Shown here one piece after another: positions 1 through 6,816 of a stretch of DNA of 63,630 nt (positions are counted from its first letter, which is position 1; each line of letters opens with the position of its first letter). The DNA lies in the NCBI GenBank assembly GCA_026415155.1, contig JAOAHQ010000005.1, positions 1 to 63,630 on the forward strand. Direction: 5' to 3'. Origin of the DNA: Rhodocyclaceae bacterium. Lineage in GTDB: Bacteria > Pseudomonadota > Gammaproteobacteria > Burkholderiales > Rhodocyclaceae. The notes beneath the pieces were generated by a model, which saw only the letters and a program-made list of their open reading frames with translations, was not told where the DNA came from and made no database searches. Both the position numbers and the translations under genes were made by a program.

Positions 1-2
1 AT

Positions 3-131
3 GCCATCGCCTGGAAGCTCAATACCCGACCCCGCAAGAGCCTCAACTGGCTTTGCCCTGCCGAACTCTTCATGCCCGAGGCCTTCAACTTCGAACAACA
101 CTTTCGTCAATTCGTTGCACTTCGACCTTGA
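3..131 (+). pseudogene. IS30-family transposase, C-terminal remnant
   Basis: Frame 3 from the window edge reads a short C-terminal peptide containing LNTRPRKSLNW followed by CPAELF, ending in a TGA stop. This is the characteristic tail of IS30-family transposases (N-x-RPRK-x-L-x-W...P.E.F). The start lies outside the window, so this may be the end of an intact element or a fragment. No terminal inverted repeat was recognised between the stop and the neighbouring nikR gene 17 bases away. Confidence 0.7.
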
Positions 132-148
132 AACCGCCCAGCGTTTCC

Positions 149-628
149 TCAAGTCTTCGGCCGCAAATGCAAATGCATGGCTGACGAGCCGTGCGCCGCA
201 TGGCCGTGGGGATGATCGTCGCCGCTCATTTCGACCGAGACGAGATTGAGCAGGCCGTGGCGCACGCCGCGCTCGGCGATCAAGGCATCTGCGAAGGCGC
301 GCACCGCTGCCGTAGCCCCGCGCAGGATGATGCTCTCCATGCAATGGTCGTGGTCGAGATGGGCGTGCATCGTGGCAACCGGCAGATCGTGATGCGCGTG
401 CTGCAAGGCGGTGAGCCGCTCGGCGAGATCGCGCTCGTGATGGTTGAAGACGTAGGAGAGATTGGCCACACAGTGGCCGTCTTGCGCTTCGCGCGCCTCT
501 TCGGCGGCGAGGGCGGCACGCACGAGGTCGCGCACTGCTTCCGAACGGTTGGCATAGCCGCGTTTGGCGACGAGCTTATCGAAGGCGGCCGCAAGTTCCG
601 CATCGATCGAGATCGTGATGCGCTCCAT
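149..628 (-). CDS. nikR: NikR-type nickel-responsive ribbon-helix-helix regulator
   Basis: This 159-residue protein matches NikR in length and layout. It has an N-terminal ribbon-helix-helix DNA-binding segment (about residues 1-40, MERITISIDAEL) and a C-terminal ACT-like metal-binding domain. The segment MHAHLDHDHC carries the metal-ligand pattern (His88, His90, Cys96), with an upstream His pair near residue 79. The C-terminus is extended and His-rich (DDHPHGHAAHG). The ATG at 628 was chosen because AGGAGG lies just upstream; a longer reading up to 706 lacks family support. NikR normally represses nickel transport when nickel is bound, but no nickel transporter or nickel enzyme is visible here, so its target is unknown. 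Confidence 0.9.
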   Translation of the reverse strand: MERITISIDAELAAAFDKLVAKRGYANRSEAVRDLVRAALAAEEAREAQDGHCVANLSYVFNHHERDLAERLTALQHAHHDLPVATMHAHLDHDHCMESIILRGATAAVRAFADALIAERGVRHGLLNLVSVEMSGDDHPHGHAAHGSSAMHLHLRPKT

Positions 629-636
629 CGCTCCTC

Positions 637-1095
637 CTAGGGTGCGTTGCGTTCCCATTCGAACAAGGGCAGCGCTTCGAGGGCGCCGATGAGGCCGGCG
701 TTCCACTTTTCCGACAACTCCTTGGCGTAGGGATCGTCTTCGCGAAAGAACAGGCGCCGGCCGCCATCGAGGCTGTCGCGCCGGTAGATCAACAGCTCGC
801 TCGGCGGCCCGACGGTGACATTGGACATGCCGACGCCGTCGGCCGCCTCGTGCATGGTCGTGACGGTCGACAGATTCGGCACGAGCCAGGCGGGCACGTC
901 GCTATTGAGCTTCTTGACGACGGCCTGGGTTGTGGCGAGATTGCCGGCCGAGAGCAGGCAAAAGAAGCGCGCGCCCGGCCAGACGAAGATGAACATCTTC
1001 GAATAGGTGCTGACGACGTCCGTGCCCGCGTTGGTGCGCGAATCGGAGCAGAGCACGAGGCCGTCATTGACGTTGCTGGCGAGGCAATAGGTCAT
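637..1095 (-). CDS. Anbu-like bacterial proteasome homologue with internal deletion
   Basis: The N-terminus (MTYCLASNVNDGLVLCSDSR) and the C-terminal part (SNVTVGPPSELLIYRRDSL ... PLFEWE) match the Anbu family of proteasome-fold N-terminal-nucleophile proteins. Thr2 would be the nucleophile after Met removal. Full-length Anbu is about 240 residues, but this reading frame has only 152. Roughly 90 residues are missing between the HEAADGVG segment (residues 82-89) and SNVTVGPP (residue 91 on), and the frame is kept. The missing part forms much of the second half of the beta-sandwich fold, so activity is doubtful. It follows repeat element A and lies 8 bases upstream of nikR on the same strand. 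Confidence 0.75.
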   Translation of the reverse strand: MTYCLASNVNDGLVLCSDSRTNAGTDVVSTYSKMFIFVWPGARFFCLLSAGNLATTQAVVKKLNSDVPAWLVPNLSTVTTMHEAADGVGMSNVTVGPPSELLIYRRDSLDGGRRLFFREDDPYAKELSEKWNAGLIGALEALPLFEWERNAP

Positions 1096-1108
1096 ATTCG
1101 GTGTTCAG

Positions 1109-1277
1109 CCTAGGAATCTCAATTTTCACCACCAAGACACCAAGAACACCCAGGTCACCAAGGGAAAATGAGCGGGAGGACGCTTCACCGAGCGGGTGAC
1201 ACTCATTCATTTTGCAAGTCATTCGTCTTGGTGAAACTTTGTGTCCAGGGTGTCTGGGTGGTGAGGTTGTTAGGATC
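1109..1277 (+). repeat. Repeat element A, copy 1 (intercistronic, inverted-repeat ends)
   Basis: This is an element of about 169 bp with inverted ends: CACCACCAAGACACCAAG near the left and its approximate reverse complement near the right. It shares sequence throughout with copies at 33631-33800 (opposite orientation) and 63354-63487 (truncated). It lies between ribE and the Anbu gene, both on the minus strand. Its right end TTAGGATC overlaps the ribE stop codon. No open reading frame of note lies inside. Confidence 0.85.
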
Positions 1278-1863
1278 AACGCTTCAGCAATCGCTCGACG
1301 TAGCGCGCGATCAGATCGACTTCGAGATTCACCTTCGCCCCGGGGACGAGATGCTTCAAGGTCGTCACGGCGACGGTGTGCGGGATCAGGTTGATCGAGA
1401 AGCGGCGGCCCTTGACTTCATTGACCGTGAGGGAGACGCCATCGACGGTGATCGAGCCTTTTTTCGCGATGTATTTTGCGAGCGCCTTGGGCGCCTTGAT
1501 CTCGAGCCGGTGCGATTCGCCCACCGGCTCGAAGACGACAACCTCGCCGACGCCATCGACATGGCCCGAGACGAGGTGGCCGCCGATGAAGTCGCACAGG
1601 CGCAGCGCCTTTTCGAGATTCACCTCGTTGCCAAGCGCATCGAGGCCGACCGTGCAAGAGAGCGTCTCTTGCGAGACTTCGACTTGATAAGCCTGCTTTT
1701 TCTTGGCGACGACGGTCAGACACACCCCGCTATGCGCGATCGAATCGCCGATCGCGACCTCCTTCAGATCGAGACCGGGAGCCGAGATGGTGAGCCGCAG
1801 GCCCCGTTCGAGCGGTTCGATATGGGTGATCTTGCCAGTGGCGGTGACGATGCCGGTGAACAT
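1276..1863 (-). CDS. ribE: Riboflavin synthase, alpha subunit type
   Basis: The 195-residue protein begins MFTGIVTATGKI and has two homologous lumazine-binding halves. SGVCLTV marks the first repeat and DGVSLTVNEV the second, as in RibE/RibC. The enzyme dismutates two 6,7-dimethyl-8-ribityllumazine molecules into riboflavin. The start at 1863 gives the conserved MFTGIV N-terminus; the upstream extension of this frame has no family similarity. Other riboflavin genes are not adjacent. The TGA stop is partly formed by the end of repeat element A. Confidence 0.95.
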   Translation of the reverse strand: MFTGIVTATGKITHIEPLERGLRLTISAPGLDLKEVAIGDSIAHSGVCLTVVAKKKQAYQVEVSQETLSCTVGLDALGNEVNLEKALRLCDFIGGHLVSGHVDGVGEVVVFEPVGESHRLEIKAPKALAKYIAKKGSITVDGVSLTVNEVKGRRFSINLIPHTVAVTTLKHLVPGAKVNLEVDLIARYVERLLKR

Positions 1864-1996
1864 GCGCAGACTCCGTAATGACGATGTCCGCGATGCTAGC
1901 ACCTTCACCGTCGCCCTAGACCGAGCAATTTCGTCGGGAATAGAATGAGCCGGCCCGCGGGACACGGGCACACAACCAGAAAAGGAGGAGACGAAG

Positions 1997-2425
1997 ATGA
2001 AACGACGCAATCTTTGGGTGGCAGCGGCTGCTGCGGCGCTCACGCTCATGGCGGCGCCCGCCGCAATCGCGCAAACGACCGGCAAGCTTGGTGTGGTCGT
2101 GCAAGTCAGCGACGACAATGAGAAGACCTGGCATCAGGCGCTCAACGTCGTGCGCAACATCCAGAACGAATACGGCAAGGACAAGGTCGAGGTCGAGCTC
2201 GTCGTCTTCGGCAACGGCGTGGGGCTCCTGAAGTTCGATTCGCCGCTTGCCAACCGCATCGACGACACGCTCGCCAATGGCGCGCAGGTCCTGATGTGCC
2301 AGAACACGATGAAGGCGCGCCAGCTCACGCCGGCCGACATGCACGCGAAGATCGGCTACGTCAAGGCCGGCGTCGTCGAGATCATCGAGAAGCAGCGGCA
2401 GGGGTGGGCGGTGCTGAGGCCCTGA
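1997..2425 (+). CDS. Periplasmic DsrE-fold protein
   Basis: This 142-residue protein has a clear signal peptide (MKRRNLWVAAAAAALTLMA, cleavage near AIAQ) followed by a DsrE/DsrF-like domain: QALNVVRNIQNEYG, VELVVFGNGVGLL and a single conserved-type cysteine in QVLMCQNTM near residue 103. An AAAGGAGGAG ribosome-binding site precedes the ATG. Secreted members of this family are often encoded near sulfur or redox genes; here the convergent neighbour is dsbD. The substrate is unknown. Confidence 0.85.
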   Translation: MKRRNLWVAAAAAALTLMAAPAAIAQTTGKLGVVVQVSDDNEKTWHQALNVVRNIQNEYGKDKVEVELVVFGNGVGLLKFDSPLANRIDDTLANGAQVLMCQNTMKARQLTPADMHAKIGYVKAGVVEIIEKQRQGWAVLRP

Positions 2426-2429
2426 AAGC

Positions 2430-4193
2430 CTACTTTCGGCGCGCCTTGTCGAGCGTGGCGAGGAATTCGGCGGCGGGCATGAAGCCGACGACGCGCAGCT
2501 CGGCGATTTCGCGGCCATCGCGGAAGAACAGGATGCCCGGCGGGCCAAAGAGGCCGAAGCGCTTCAAAAGCGCCTTGTCCACTGCCGTGTTGCCCGTCAC
2601 ATCGGCTTTGAGCAGCACGAAGTCCTTCATGGCGGCGGCAACGGCGGGGTCGCTGAAGGTGAATTTCTCCATCTCCTTGCAGGGGACGCACCAGGCGGCA
2701 TAAAAGTCGAGCATCACCGGCCGTGTGGCCGTGGCAAGGCGCGCTTCGAACTCGGCCAGCGAGGCGATCTTTTCGAAACTCGGCGCGGAGGGCACGGCCG
2801 CGCCGGCGCTCTTGAGGAATCCCAGAGGCTGCAAGGGATCTCGGCTGCCACCCAAAAGGCCGACGAGCATCGCGGCGCCGGCGACGAAGAGGGCAAGCCC
2901 GATGCCTTTCCAAAAGCGCGCCCAGCCCGAGGCAGCCGGCGGCAGCGGATCGAGGGCGCGCAGGTAGATGGACGGAATGAGGAGCAGCAGCGCCCAGCCG
3001 AGCATGACGGCCCAGCCGGGCAAGACCGGTGAGACGAACCACAAGGCGACGGCCAAGAGCACGACGCCGAAGAATTTTTTGACGGCCTCCATCCATGGCC
3101 CGCTCTTGGGCAGCAGCGAGCGCGAAAAGAGCCCGACGGCGAGGAGCGGCGCGCCCATCCCTAAGCCCATCGCGAAAAGCGCCGCGCCGCCCAAGAGGGC
3201 ATCGCCGGTCTGAGCGATGTAGAGCAGCGCGCCGGCCAGAGGCGCGGCCACACAGGGCCCGACGATGAGCGCCGAGAGCGCGCCCATCAGGGCGATCGCC
3301 GGCAGGCTGCCGCCCTGGCGGTTCGCGGTGTCGGAGAGCTTCGACTGCAGCGCGGCAGGAAGCTGCAATTCGTAAAAGCCGAACATCGAGAGGGCAAGCA
3401 GGACGAAGACGAGCGCGAAGGCGCCGAGCACCCAGGCGTTTTGCAGCGCGGTCGAGAGCAGCGTGCCGGTGAAGCCGGCCGCCACGCCGATGACGGCATA
3501 GGTGAGCGCCATGCCGAGCACATAGGCAAGCGAAAGCAAAAAGGCGCGCGCGTGCGTGACGGCATGGCCATGATTGACGATGATGCCCGAGAGGATCGGG
3601 ATCATCGGAAACACACAAGGCGTCAAGGAGAGCAACAGGCCAAAGCCGAAGAAGCTCAAGAGCGCGACCCAGAAGCTCGCGCCGGCGAGCAAGCCGGCGA
3701 TGCGGCTCGTTTCGCTTTCCGCGCCCGCCGGGGGGTTGGGAGAAGCTTCAGGCGTCGAACTCGGCGCTGGCGGGACGGCGAAGGCCTCGGCTCCCACGGC
3801 GGTGATCCTCACCTCCTGCGTCATCGGCGGATAGCAGACGCCGCCGTCCCAGCAGCCTTGCGAGTCGGCCTTCAGCGTGAAGGGCGGCGCGCCGGCAAGA
3901 AGCGGTATTCTGGCCACCACCGAGCCACGCAGGATCTCGACGCGGCCGAAGAATTCGTCGTCCTTCGCTTCGCCGTTGGGAAGCTGGGCCGGGCCGAGGG
4001 TCGCGCCTATCGCGGCAAAGGCGATCTTGTCCTTATAAAGGTAGTAATCGGGCTTCACATCCCAGCGCGCCTCGATCGTCCGTTCATCGACGAGGCGCGC
4101 CGAGAAAGGATAAGCGGCTTCGGGCTCGAGCGGCTCGGCGGCGCGCGCAAGCGTGCCGAAGAGGACGATGAGGAAGAGAAGCAGCCGCTTCAT
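2430..4193 (-). CDS. dsbD: Thiol:disulfide interchange protein DsbD
   Basis: This 587-residue protein carries the three DsbD modules. A signal peptide and periplasmic alpha domain (Cys pair in GCWDGGVCYPP, about 113-119) come first. An eight-helix membrane domain follows, with TPCVFP and GPCVAAPL cysteines. A C-terminal thioredoxin-like domain has CVPC. It passes electrons from cytoplasmic thioredoxin to periplasmic proteins such as DsbC. The linker between the alpha and membrane domains contains AVPPAPS, encoded by an exact copy of the dispersed 19-base motif. Its start overlaps the cutA stop by four bases (ATGA). Confidence 0.96.
   Translation of the reverse strand: MKRLLLFLIVLFGTLARAAEPLEPEAAYPFSARLVDERTIEARWDVKPDYYLYKDKIAFAAIGATLGPAQLPNGEAKDDEFFGRVEILRGSVVARIPLLAGAPPFTLKADSQGCWDGGVCYPPMTQEVRITAVGAEAFAVPPAPSSTPEASPNPPAGAESETSRIAGLLAGASFWVALLSFFGFGLLLSLTPCVFPMIPILSGIIVNHGHAVTHARAFLLSLAYVLGMALTYAVIGVAAGFTGTLLSTALQNAWVLGAFALVFVLLALSMFGFYELQLPAALQSKLSDTANRQGGSLPAIALMGALSALIVGPCVAAPLAGALLYIAQTGDALLGGAALFAMGLGMGAPLLAVGLFSRSLLPKSGPWMEAVKKFFGVVLLAVALWFVSPVLPGWAVMLGWALLLLIPSIYLRALDPLPPAASGWARFWKGIGLALFVAGAAMLVGLLGGSRDPLQPLGFLKSAGAAVPSAPSFEKIASLAEFEARLATATRPVMLDFYAAWCVPCKEMEKFTFSDPAVAAAMKDFVLLKADVTGNTAVDKALLKRFGLFGPPGILFFRDGREIAELRVVGFMPAAEFLATLDKARRK
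3761..3779 (+). repeat. Dispersed 19-bp motif, exact copy (in dsbD)
   Basis: Exact TCGGCGCTGGCGGGACGGC. It is antisense to dsbD, where it encodes AVPPAPS in the alpha-domain/membrane linker. Confidence 0.9.
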
Positions 4194-4507
4194 GCCGTCG
4201 TCTCGGCGCCCACCCAGTCGAGATATGCCGCGAGGCCCTGCGTAATGGGCACGGCGACAATCTCGGGCAGCTCATAGGGATGCCGGGCGCGGATCGCGGC
4301 CTCGAGCTCGGCATAGCGCTCGCTCGTCGTCTTGATGAGCAGGGGCACTTCGCTGGCTTCTTCGAGCTGGCCTTGCCAGCGATAGACCGAGTGACAAGGG
4401 GCGAGGACATTCACGCAGGCCGCAAGCCGCGCCTCGACGAGATGCGCGGCGAGCGCCTTCGCGCTGTCGCTATCGGGAAGATTGGTGAGCACCAGGAGCG
4501 CAGTCAT
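4190..4507 (-). CDS. cutA: CutA-type divalent-cation tolerance protein
   Basis: The 105-residue protein has the CutA1 pattern: LVLTNLPDSDSAKALAAHLV at the N-terminus, AACVNVLAPCHSVYRWQG in the middle, and PYELPEIVAVPI near the end. CutA proteins form small trimers. A role in copper tolerance was proposed from E. coli, where cutA also neighbours dsbD, but the molecular function is unsettled. The gene is co-transcribed with dsbD (4-base overlap). Confidence 0.95.
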   Translation of the reverse strand: MTALLVLTNLPDSDSAKALAAHLVEARLAACVNVLAPCHSVYRWQGQLEEASEVPLLIKTTSERYAELEAAIRARHPYELPEIVAVPITQGLAAYLDWVGAETTA

Positions 4508-4524
4508 GCTGCTATTCTACGTCC

Positions 4525-5568
4525 ATGCTCGGGACGCCCAGCCAGATCGTCGCTTTCCTCGACCGGCATGTCGTCGGCCAGGAAGAAGCCAAGCGGCAGC
4601 TTGCCGTCGCGGTCTTCACGCATCGCCAGAAGCTCGCCCTCGCGCAAGAAGGCCGGCTTGCGCTCGAAAAGAGCAATGTGCTCTTGATCGGCCCGACCGG
4701 CAGCGGCAAGACGCTGCTCTGTGAGACGCTTGCGCGCGCGCTCGAAGTGCCCTTCGTCACCGGCAACGCAACTTCACTCGCGCAGAGCCAATACGTCAAT
4801 GAAGAGATCGAGGCGATCCTCTTGCGCTTGATCGACAAGGCCGGCGGCGACATCGCGCGCGCCCAGCGCGGCATTCTCTTCATCGACGAGATCGACAAGC
4901 TCAAGGCAGGCGGCGAGGAAGGCGCCCGCGGCGGACGGGGCGAGCGCGTCCAGCATGCCCTGCTCAAGATCATGGAAGGCGCGCCGGTGAAGCTTCCCGT
5001 TGGCGGGCATTTCGACACGACCGAGACGCTCTTCATCTGCGGCGGTGCCTTCGTCGGCATCGAGGCGATCCTCGCCGACACCCATGCCTATGGCTACATC
5101 GCCACCGGCGCCGGCGAAGAGCAGCAGGTGCTCGACCGCTTGAATGCGCGCGTCAAGCCGACCGATCTCGCCCGCTACGGTTTGATTCCGGAATTCGCCG
5201 GCCGGCTGCCGATCGTCGCGCGTTTACAGCCGCTTTCCAAACAGATGCTGGTGCGCATCCAGACCGAACCGCAAAACGCGCTCTACAAGCAGTTTCGGGC
5301 GATCTTCGCCAGCTTGGGGGCTGAGCTCGTCATCGCGCCGCAGGTCTTCGAGGAAATCGCCGAGCTCGCGATCGAATACCAGGCCGGCGCGCGCGCGCTG
5401 CGCGGCATCTTCGAGGAGATGCTCACGCCGGCGCTCTATCTCGTGCCCGATCATCCCGAAGTAAAGCGCATCGAGATCGATTCGCTGTTCGAGCGGCCGC
5501 GTTATCTTCGTGCCAGTGAAAGCGGGCCGCCGCATCCCGGCGCCGGGCGCACGGCCAGCGGAAGTTGA
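4525..5568 (+). CDS. ClpX-like AAA+ ATPase without zinc domain
   Basis: This 347-residue AAA+ protein is closest in pattern to ClpX: Walker A GPTGSGKT (56-63), Walker B ILFIDEIDK (from 117), EFAGRLPI and the sensor-2 segment GARALRGIFEEML. It lacks the N-terminal four-cysteine zinc-binding domain. The pore loop normally reading GYVG is QYVN (89-92). No IGF loop for docking ClpP is visible in the expected region (ADTHAYGYIATGAG). It is therefore probably a ClpX paralogue working alone or with another partner. It is divergent from cutA (17 bases) and no clpP is nearby. The substrate is unknown. Confidence 0.85.
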   Translation: MLGTPSQIVAFLDRHVVGQEEAKRQLAVAVFTHRQKLALAQEGRLALEKSNVLLIGPTGSGKTLLCETLARALEVPFVTGNATSLAQSQYVNEEIEAILLRLIDKAGGDIARAQRGILFIDEIDKLKAGGEEGARGGRGERVQHALLKIMEGAPVKLPVGGHFDTTETLFICGGAFVGIEAILADTHAYGYIATGAGEEQQVLDRLNARVKPTDLARYGLIPEFAGRLPIVARLQPLSKQMLVRIQTEPQNALYKQFRAIFASLGAELVIAPQVFEEIAELAIEYQAGARALRGIFEEMLTPALYLVPDHPEVKRIEIDSLFERPRYLRASESGPPHPGAGRTASGS

Positions 5569-5620
5569 TGCCGGTCGCGTTGGCCGTCGCCCCGCCCTCC
5601 ACTGGTTCGGCCACCGCAGA

Positions 5621-5652
5621 GAAAAAAAGCGCGGCAGTGACCGCGCTTTTGC
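5621..5652 (-). terminator. Intrinsic terminator after 6S RNA (possibly bidirectional)
   Basis: On the minus strand the sequence reads AAAGCGCGG, a short loop, then CCGCGCTTTTTTT: a GC-rich stem followed by a run of seven T residues. It lies directly 3' of the 6S RNA. On the plus strand the stem is followed by only four T residues, which may help terminate the ClpX-like gene. Confidence 0.8.
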
Positions 5653-5659
5653 TTAGAGG

Positions 5660-5842
5660 GTTCCCCGCCTGTGCCGCTAGGCCGGCATCCTGAACAGGAG
5701 TTCAGTGTGGTCGCGTTCCTGCCGCTTCAGGTTCACCCGACGAAGGGGCGATCACAACGGCGGCGTCTTGGGTCGGCAACCGATGCCAATGCGCATAGGT
5801 TCAAGGAATGTATGGCCTTGGCGAACACCGCAGGGAAAACCG
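5660..5842 (-). ncRNA. ssrS: 6S RNA
   Basis: The minus-strand transcript begins near TTCCCTGCGGTGTTCGCC and ends CCTAGCGGCACAGGCGGGG, giving the closing-stem pairing and conserved 5' segment typical of 6S RNA. The central part has CTTGAACC/GGTGAACC-like segments expected for the bubble region. The location immediately downstream of zapA is the classical ssrS position in proteobacteria, and a strong terminator follows. 6S RNA binds sigma-70 RNA polymerase in stationary phase. The ends are approximate. Confidence 0.82.
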
Positions 5843-5883
5843 GGGAAGCGCACCTCTCGGGCTCACCCCGCATCGGAGACTCG

Positions 5884-6207
5884 TCAAAACAATTCTTCTT
5901 GCGGGGCGAGCGCCGCATCGAGCCGCGCTTCGATGGCTTGGATTCTACGCAAGGCTTCCGCGGCGTCAATCGAAGTTTCTGATGGCTGCGGCGCGGCCGC
6001 CTGCCGCTGGGCCTGATTGAGCTCGTGGGCGAGGTTCAAGGCGGTCATCACGGCGAGCCGCTCGCCGCTGCTCTTCGTCGCCTTGGCGATCTCGCCCATG
6101 CGCGCATCGAGCAGCTCGGCGGCCGCTTGCAGCGCCTCGACTTCTTCAGGCGGACAGGCGACGCGATATTCGCGGCCCTGGATCTTGATGTCGAGCGTCG
6201 TCGTCAT
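5884..6207 (-). CDS. zapA: Cell division protein ZapA
   Basis: The 107-residue protein has the ZapA pattern: an N-terminal strand (LDIKIQGREYRVACPPEE), VEALQAAAELLDARM, the MTALNLAHEL helix and a C-terminal coiled coil. ZapA cross-links FtsZ filaments at the division site. Its start overlaps the preceding small coiled-coil gene by four bases, and 6S RNA follows about 40 bases downstream. Confidence 0.93.
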   Translation of the reverse strand: MTTTLDIKIQGREYRVACPPEEVEALQAAAELLDARMGEIAKATKSSGERLAVMTALNLAHELNQAQRQAAAPQPSETSIDAAEALRRIQAIEARLDAALAPQEELF

Positions 6208-6398
6208 TCGGCAGGCAGTTTGTCGAGCAAGGCTTCGAGGCGGCCGCGCGCTTCATTCATGCGCGCGAGCAAGGCCTGCTTTTCATCTTCGAGCGCCCCG
6301 ACGCGCTCGCGCAGGCGGCGGTTTTCGGCTCGCAAGCTGGCACAGAGGTCGATGATCTGCGCCACCTTGCGTTCGAGCCCATCGAGTTCGGCATTCAT
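6204..6398 (-). CDS. ZapB-like small coiled-coil protein
   Basis: This 64-residue protein is almost entirely heptad-repeat coiled coil (LERKVAQIIDLCASLRAEN ... LEALLDKLP). Small coiled-coil proteins immediately upstream of zapA are common in beta- and gammaproteobacteria and resemble ZapB. A division-related role is inferred from that context and from the ATGA overlap with zapA; a direct ZapB assignment is tentative. Confidence 0.85.
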   Translation of the reverse strand: MNAELDGLERKVAQIIDLCASLRAENRRLRERVGALEDEKQALLARMNEARGRLEALLDKLPAE

Positions 6399-6482
6399 GG
6401 GCGCGCAGTTTGCGCCAAAACCGTTTTTTGGTCAATGAGTTCGCTGCGAATGTGAAGATGGTTTCACGCTTTTGCCTCACCG

Positions 6483-6501
6483 TCGGCGCTCGCCAGACGG
6501 C
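6483..6501 (+). repeat. Dispersed motif variant in btuB promoter region
   Basis: TCGGCGCTCGCCAGACGGC differs from the core at three positions and belongs to the CAGACGGC subtype also seen in topB and the esterase gene. It is one of the few intergenic copies and ends five bases before the TATAAT box. Confidence 0.7.
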
Positions 6502-6506
6502 AGGGT

Positions 6507-6512
6507 TATAAT
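6507..6512 (+). promoter_or_regulatory. Likely -10 box of the btuB operon
   Basis: A perfect TATAAT lies about 10-15 bases upstream of the start of the cobalamin riboswitch, which places the transcription start correctly for the leader RNA. No good -35 hexamer is seen at 16-18 bases; a variant of the dispersed motif occupies that position. Confidence 0.6.
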
Positions 6513-6520
6513 CTCGCTGC

Positions 6521-6685
6521 TTCGTCCGAGGTGCCCTAAACCATAGGGTGAAACGGGAAACAGGTGCAAAACCTGTGCTGCCCCCGCAACGGTAAGGAAG
6601 TGCGGCCGTGCCAATTGCCACTGGGAAGAAATCCTGGGAAGGCGGCGCGGCAAGTCTACCGAGCCCGGAGACCGGCCTTGCGACG
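6521..6685 (+). promoter_or_regulatory. Cobalamin riboswitch (AdoCbl class)
   Basis: Hallmarks in order are GGTGCCCT..AGGGTGAAACGGGAA, GGTGCAAAACCTGTGCTGCC, CCCGCAACGGTAAG, GCCACTGGG and the B12-box segment AGCCCGGAGACCGGCC (6661-6676). It precedes btuB by about 130 bases, and further GC-rich pairing can occur before the start codon. Ligand binding is expected to reduce expression of the downstream btuBCDF-cobO-cbiA transcript. Confidence 0.95.
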
Positions 6686-6816
6686 ATTCGGTGGAATGCG
6701 CTGCGGGGTGCGGCGCGTCGCTGGAAGGCAAGGCTTATCCTCCTCGGCCACGCTCCCCTGCGCATTCCTTGTGTCCAACCGGCCTGCGGGGACGCTGGCC
6801 GCACAGGGAGTTCGAT

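Noticed and set aside
1-249. Plus-strand open frame of 82 codons from the first base
   Set aside because: It overlaps the IS30 transposase tail in another frame and nikR on the other strand, and its composition is that of an out-of-frame shadow.
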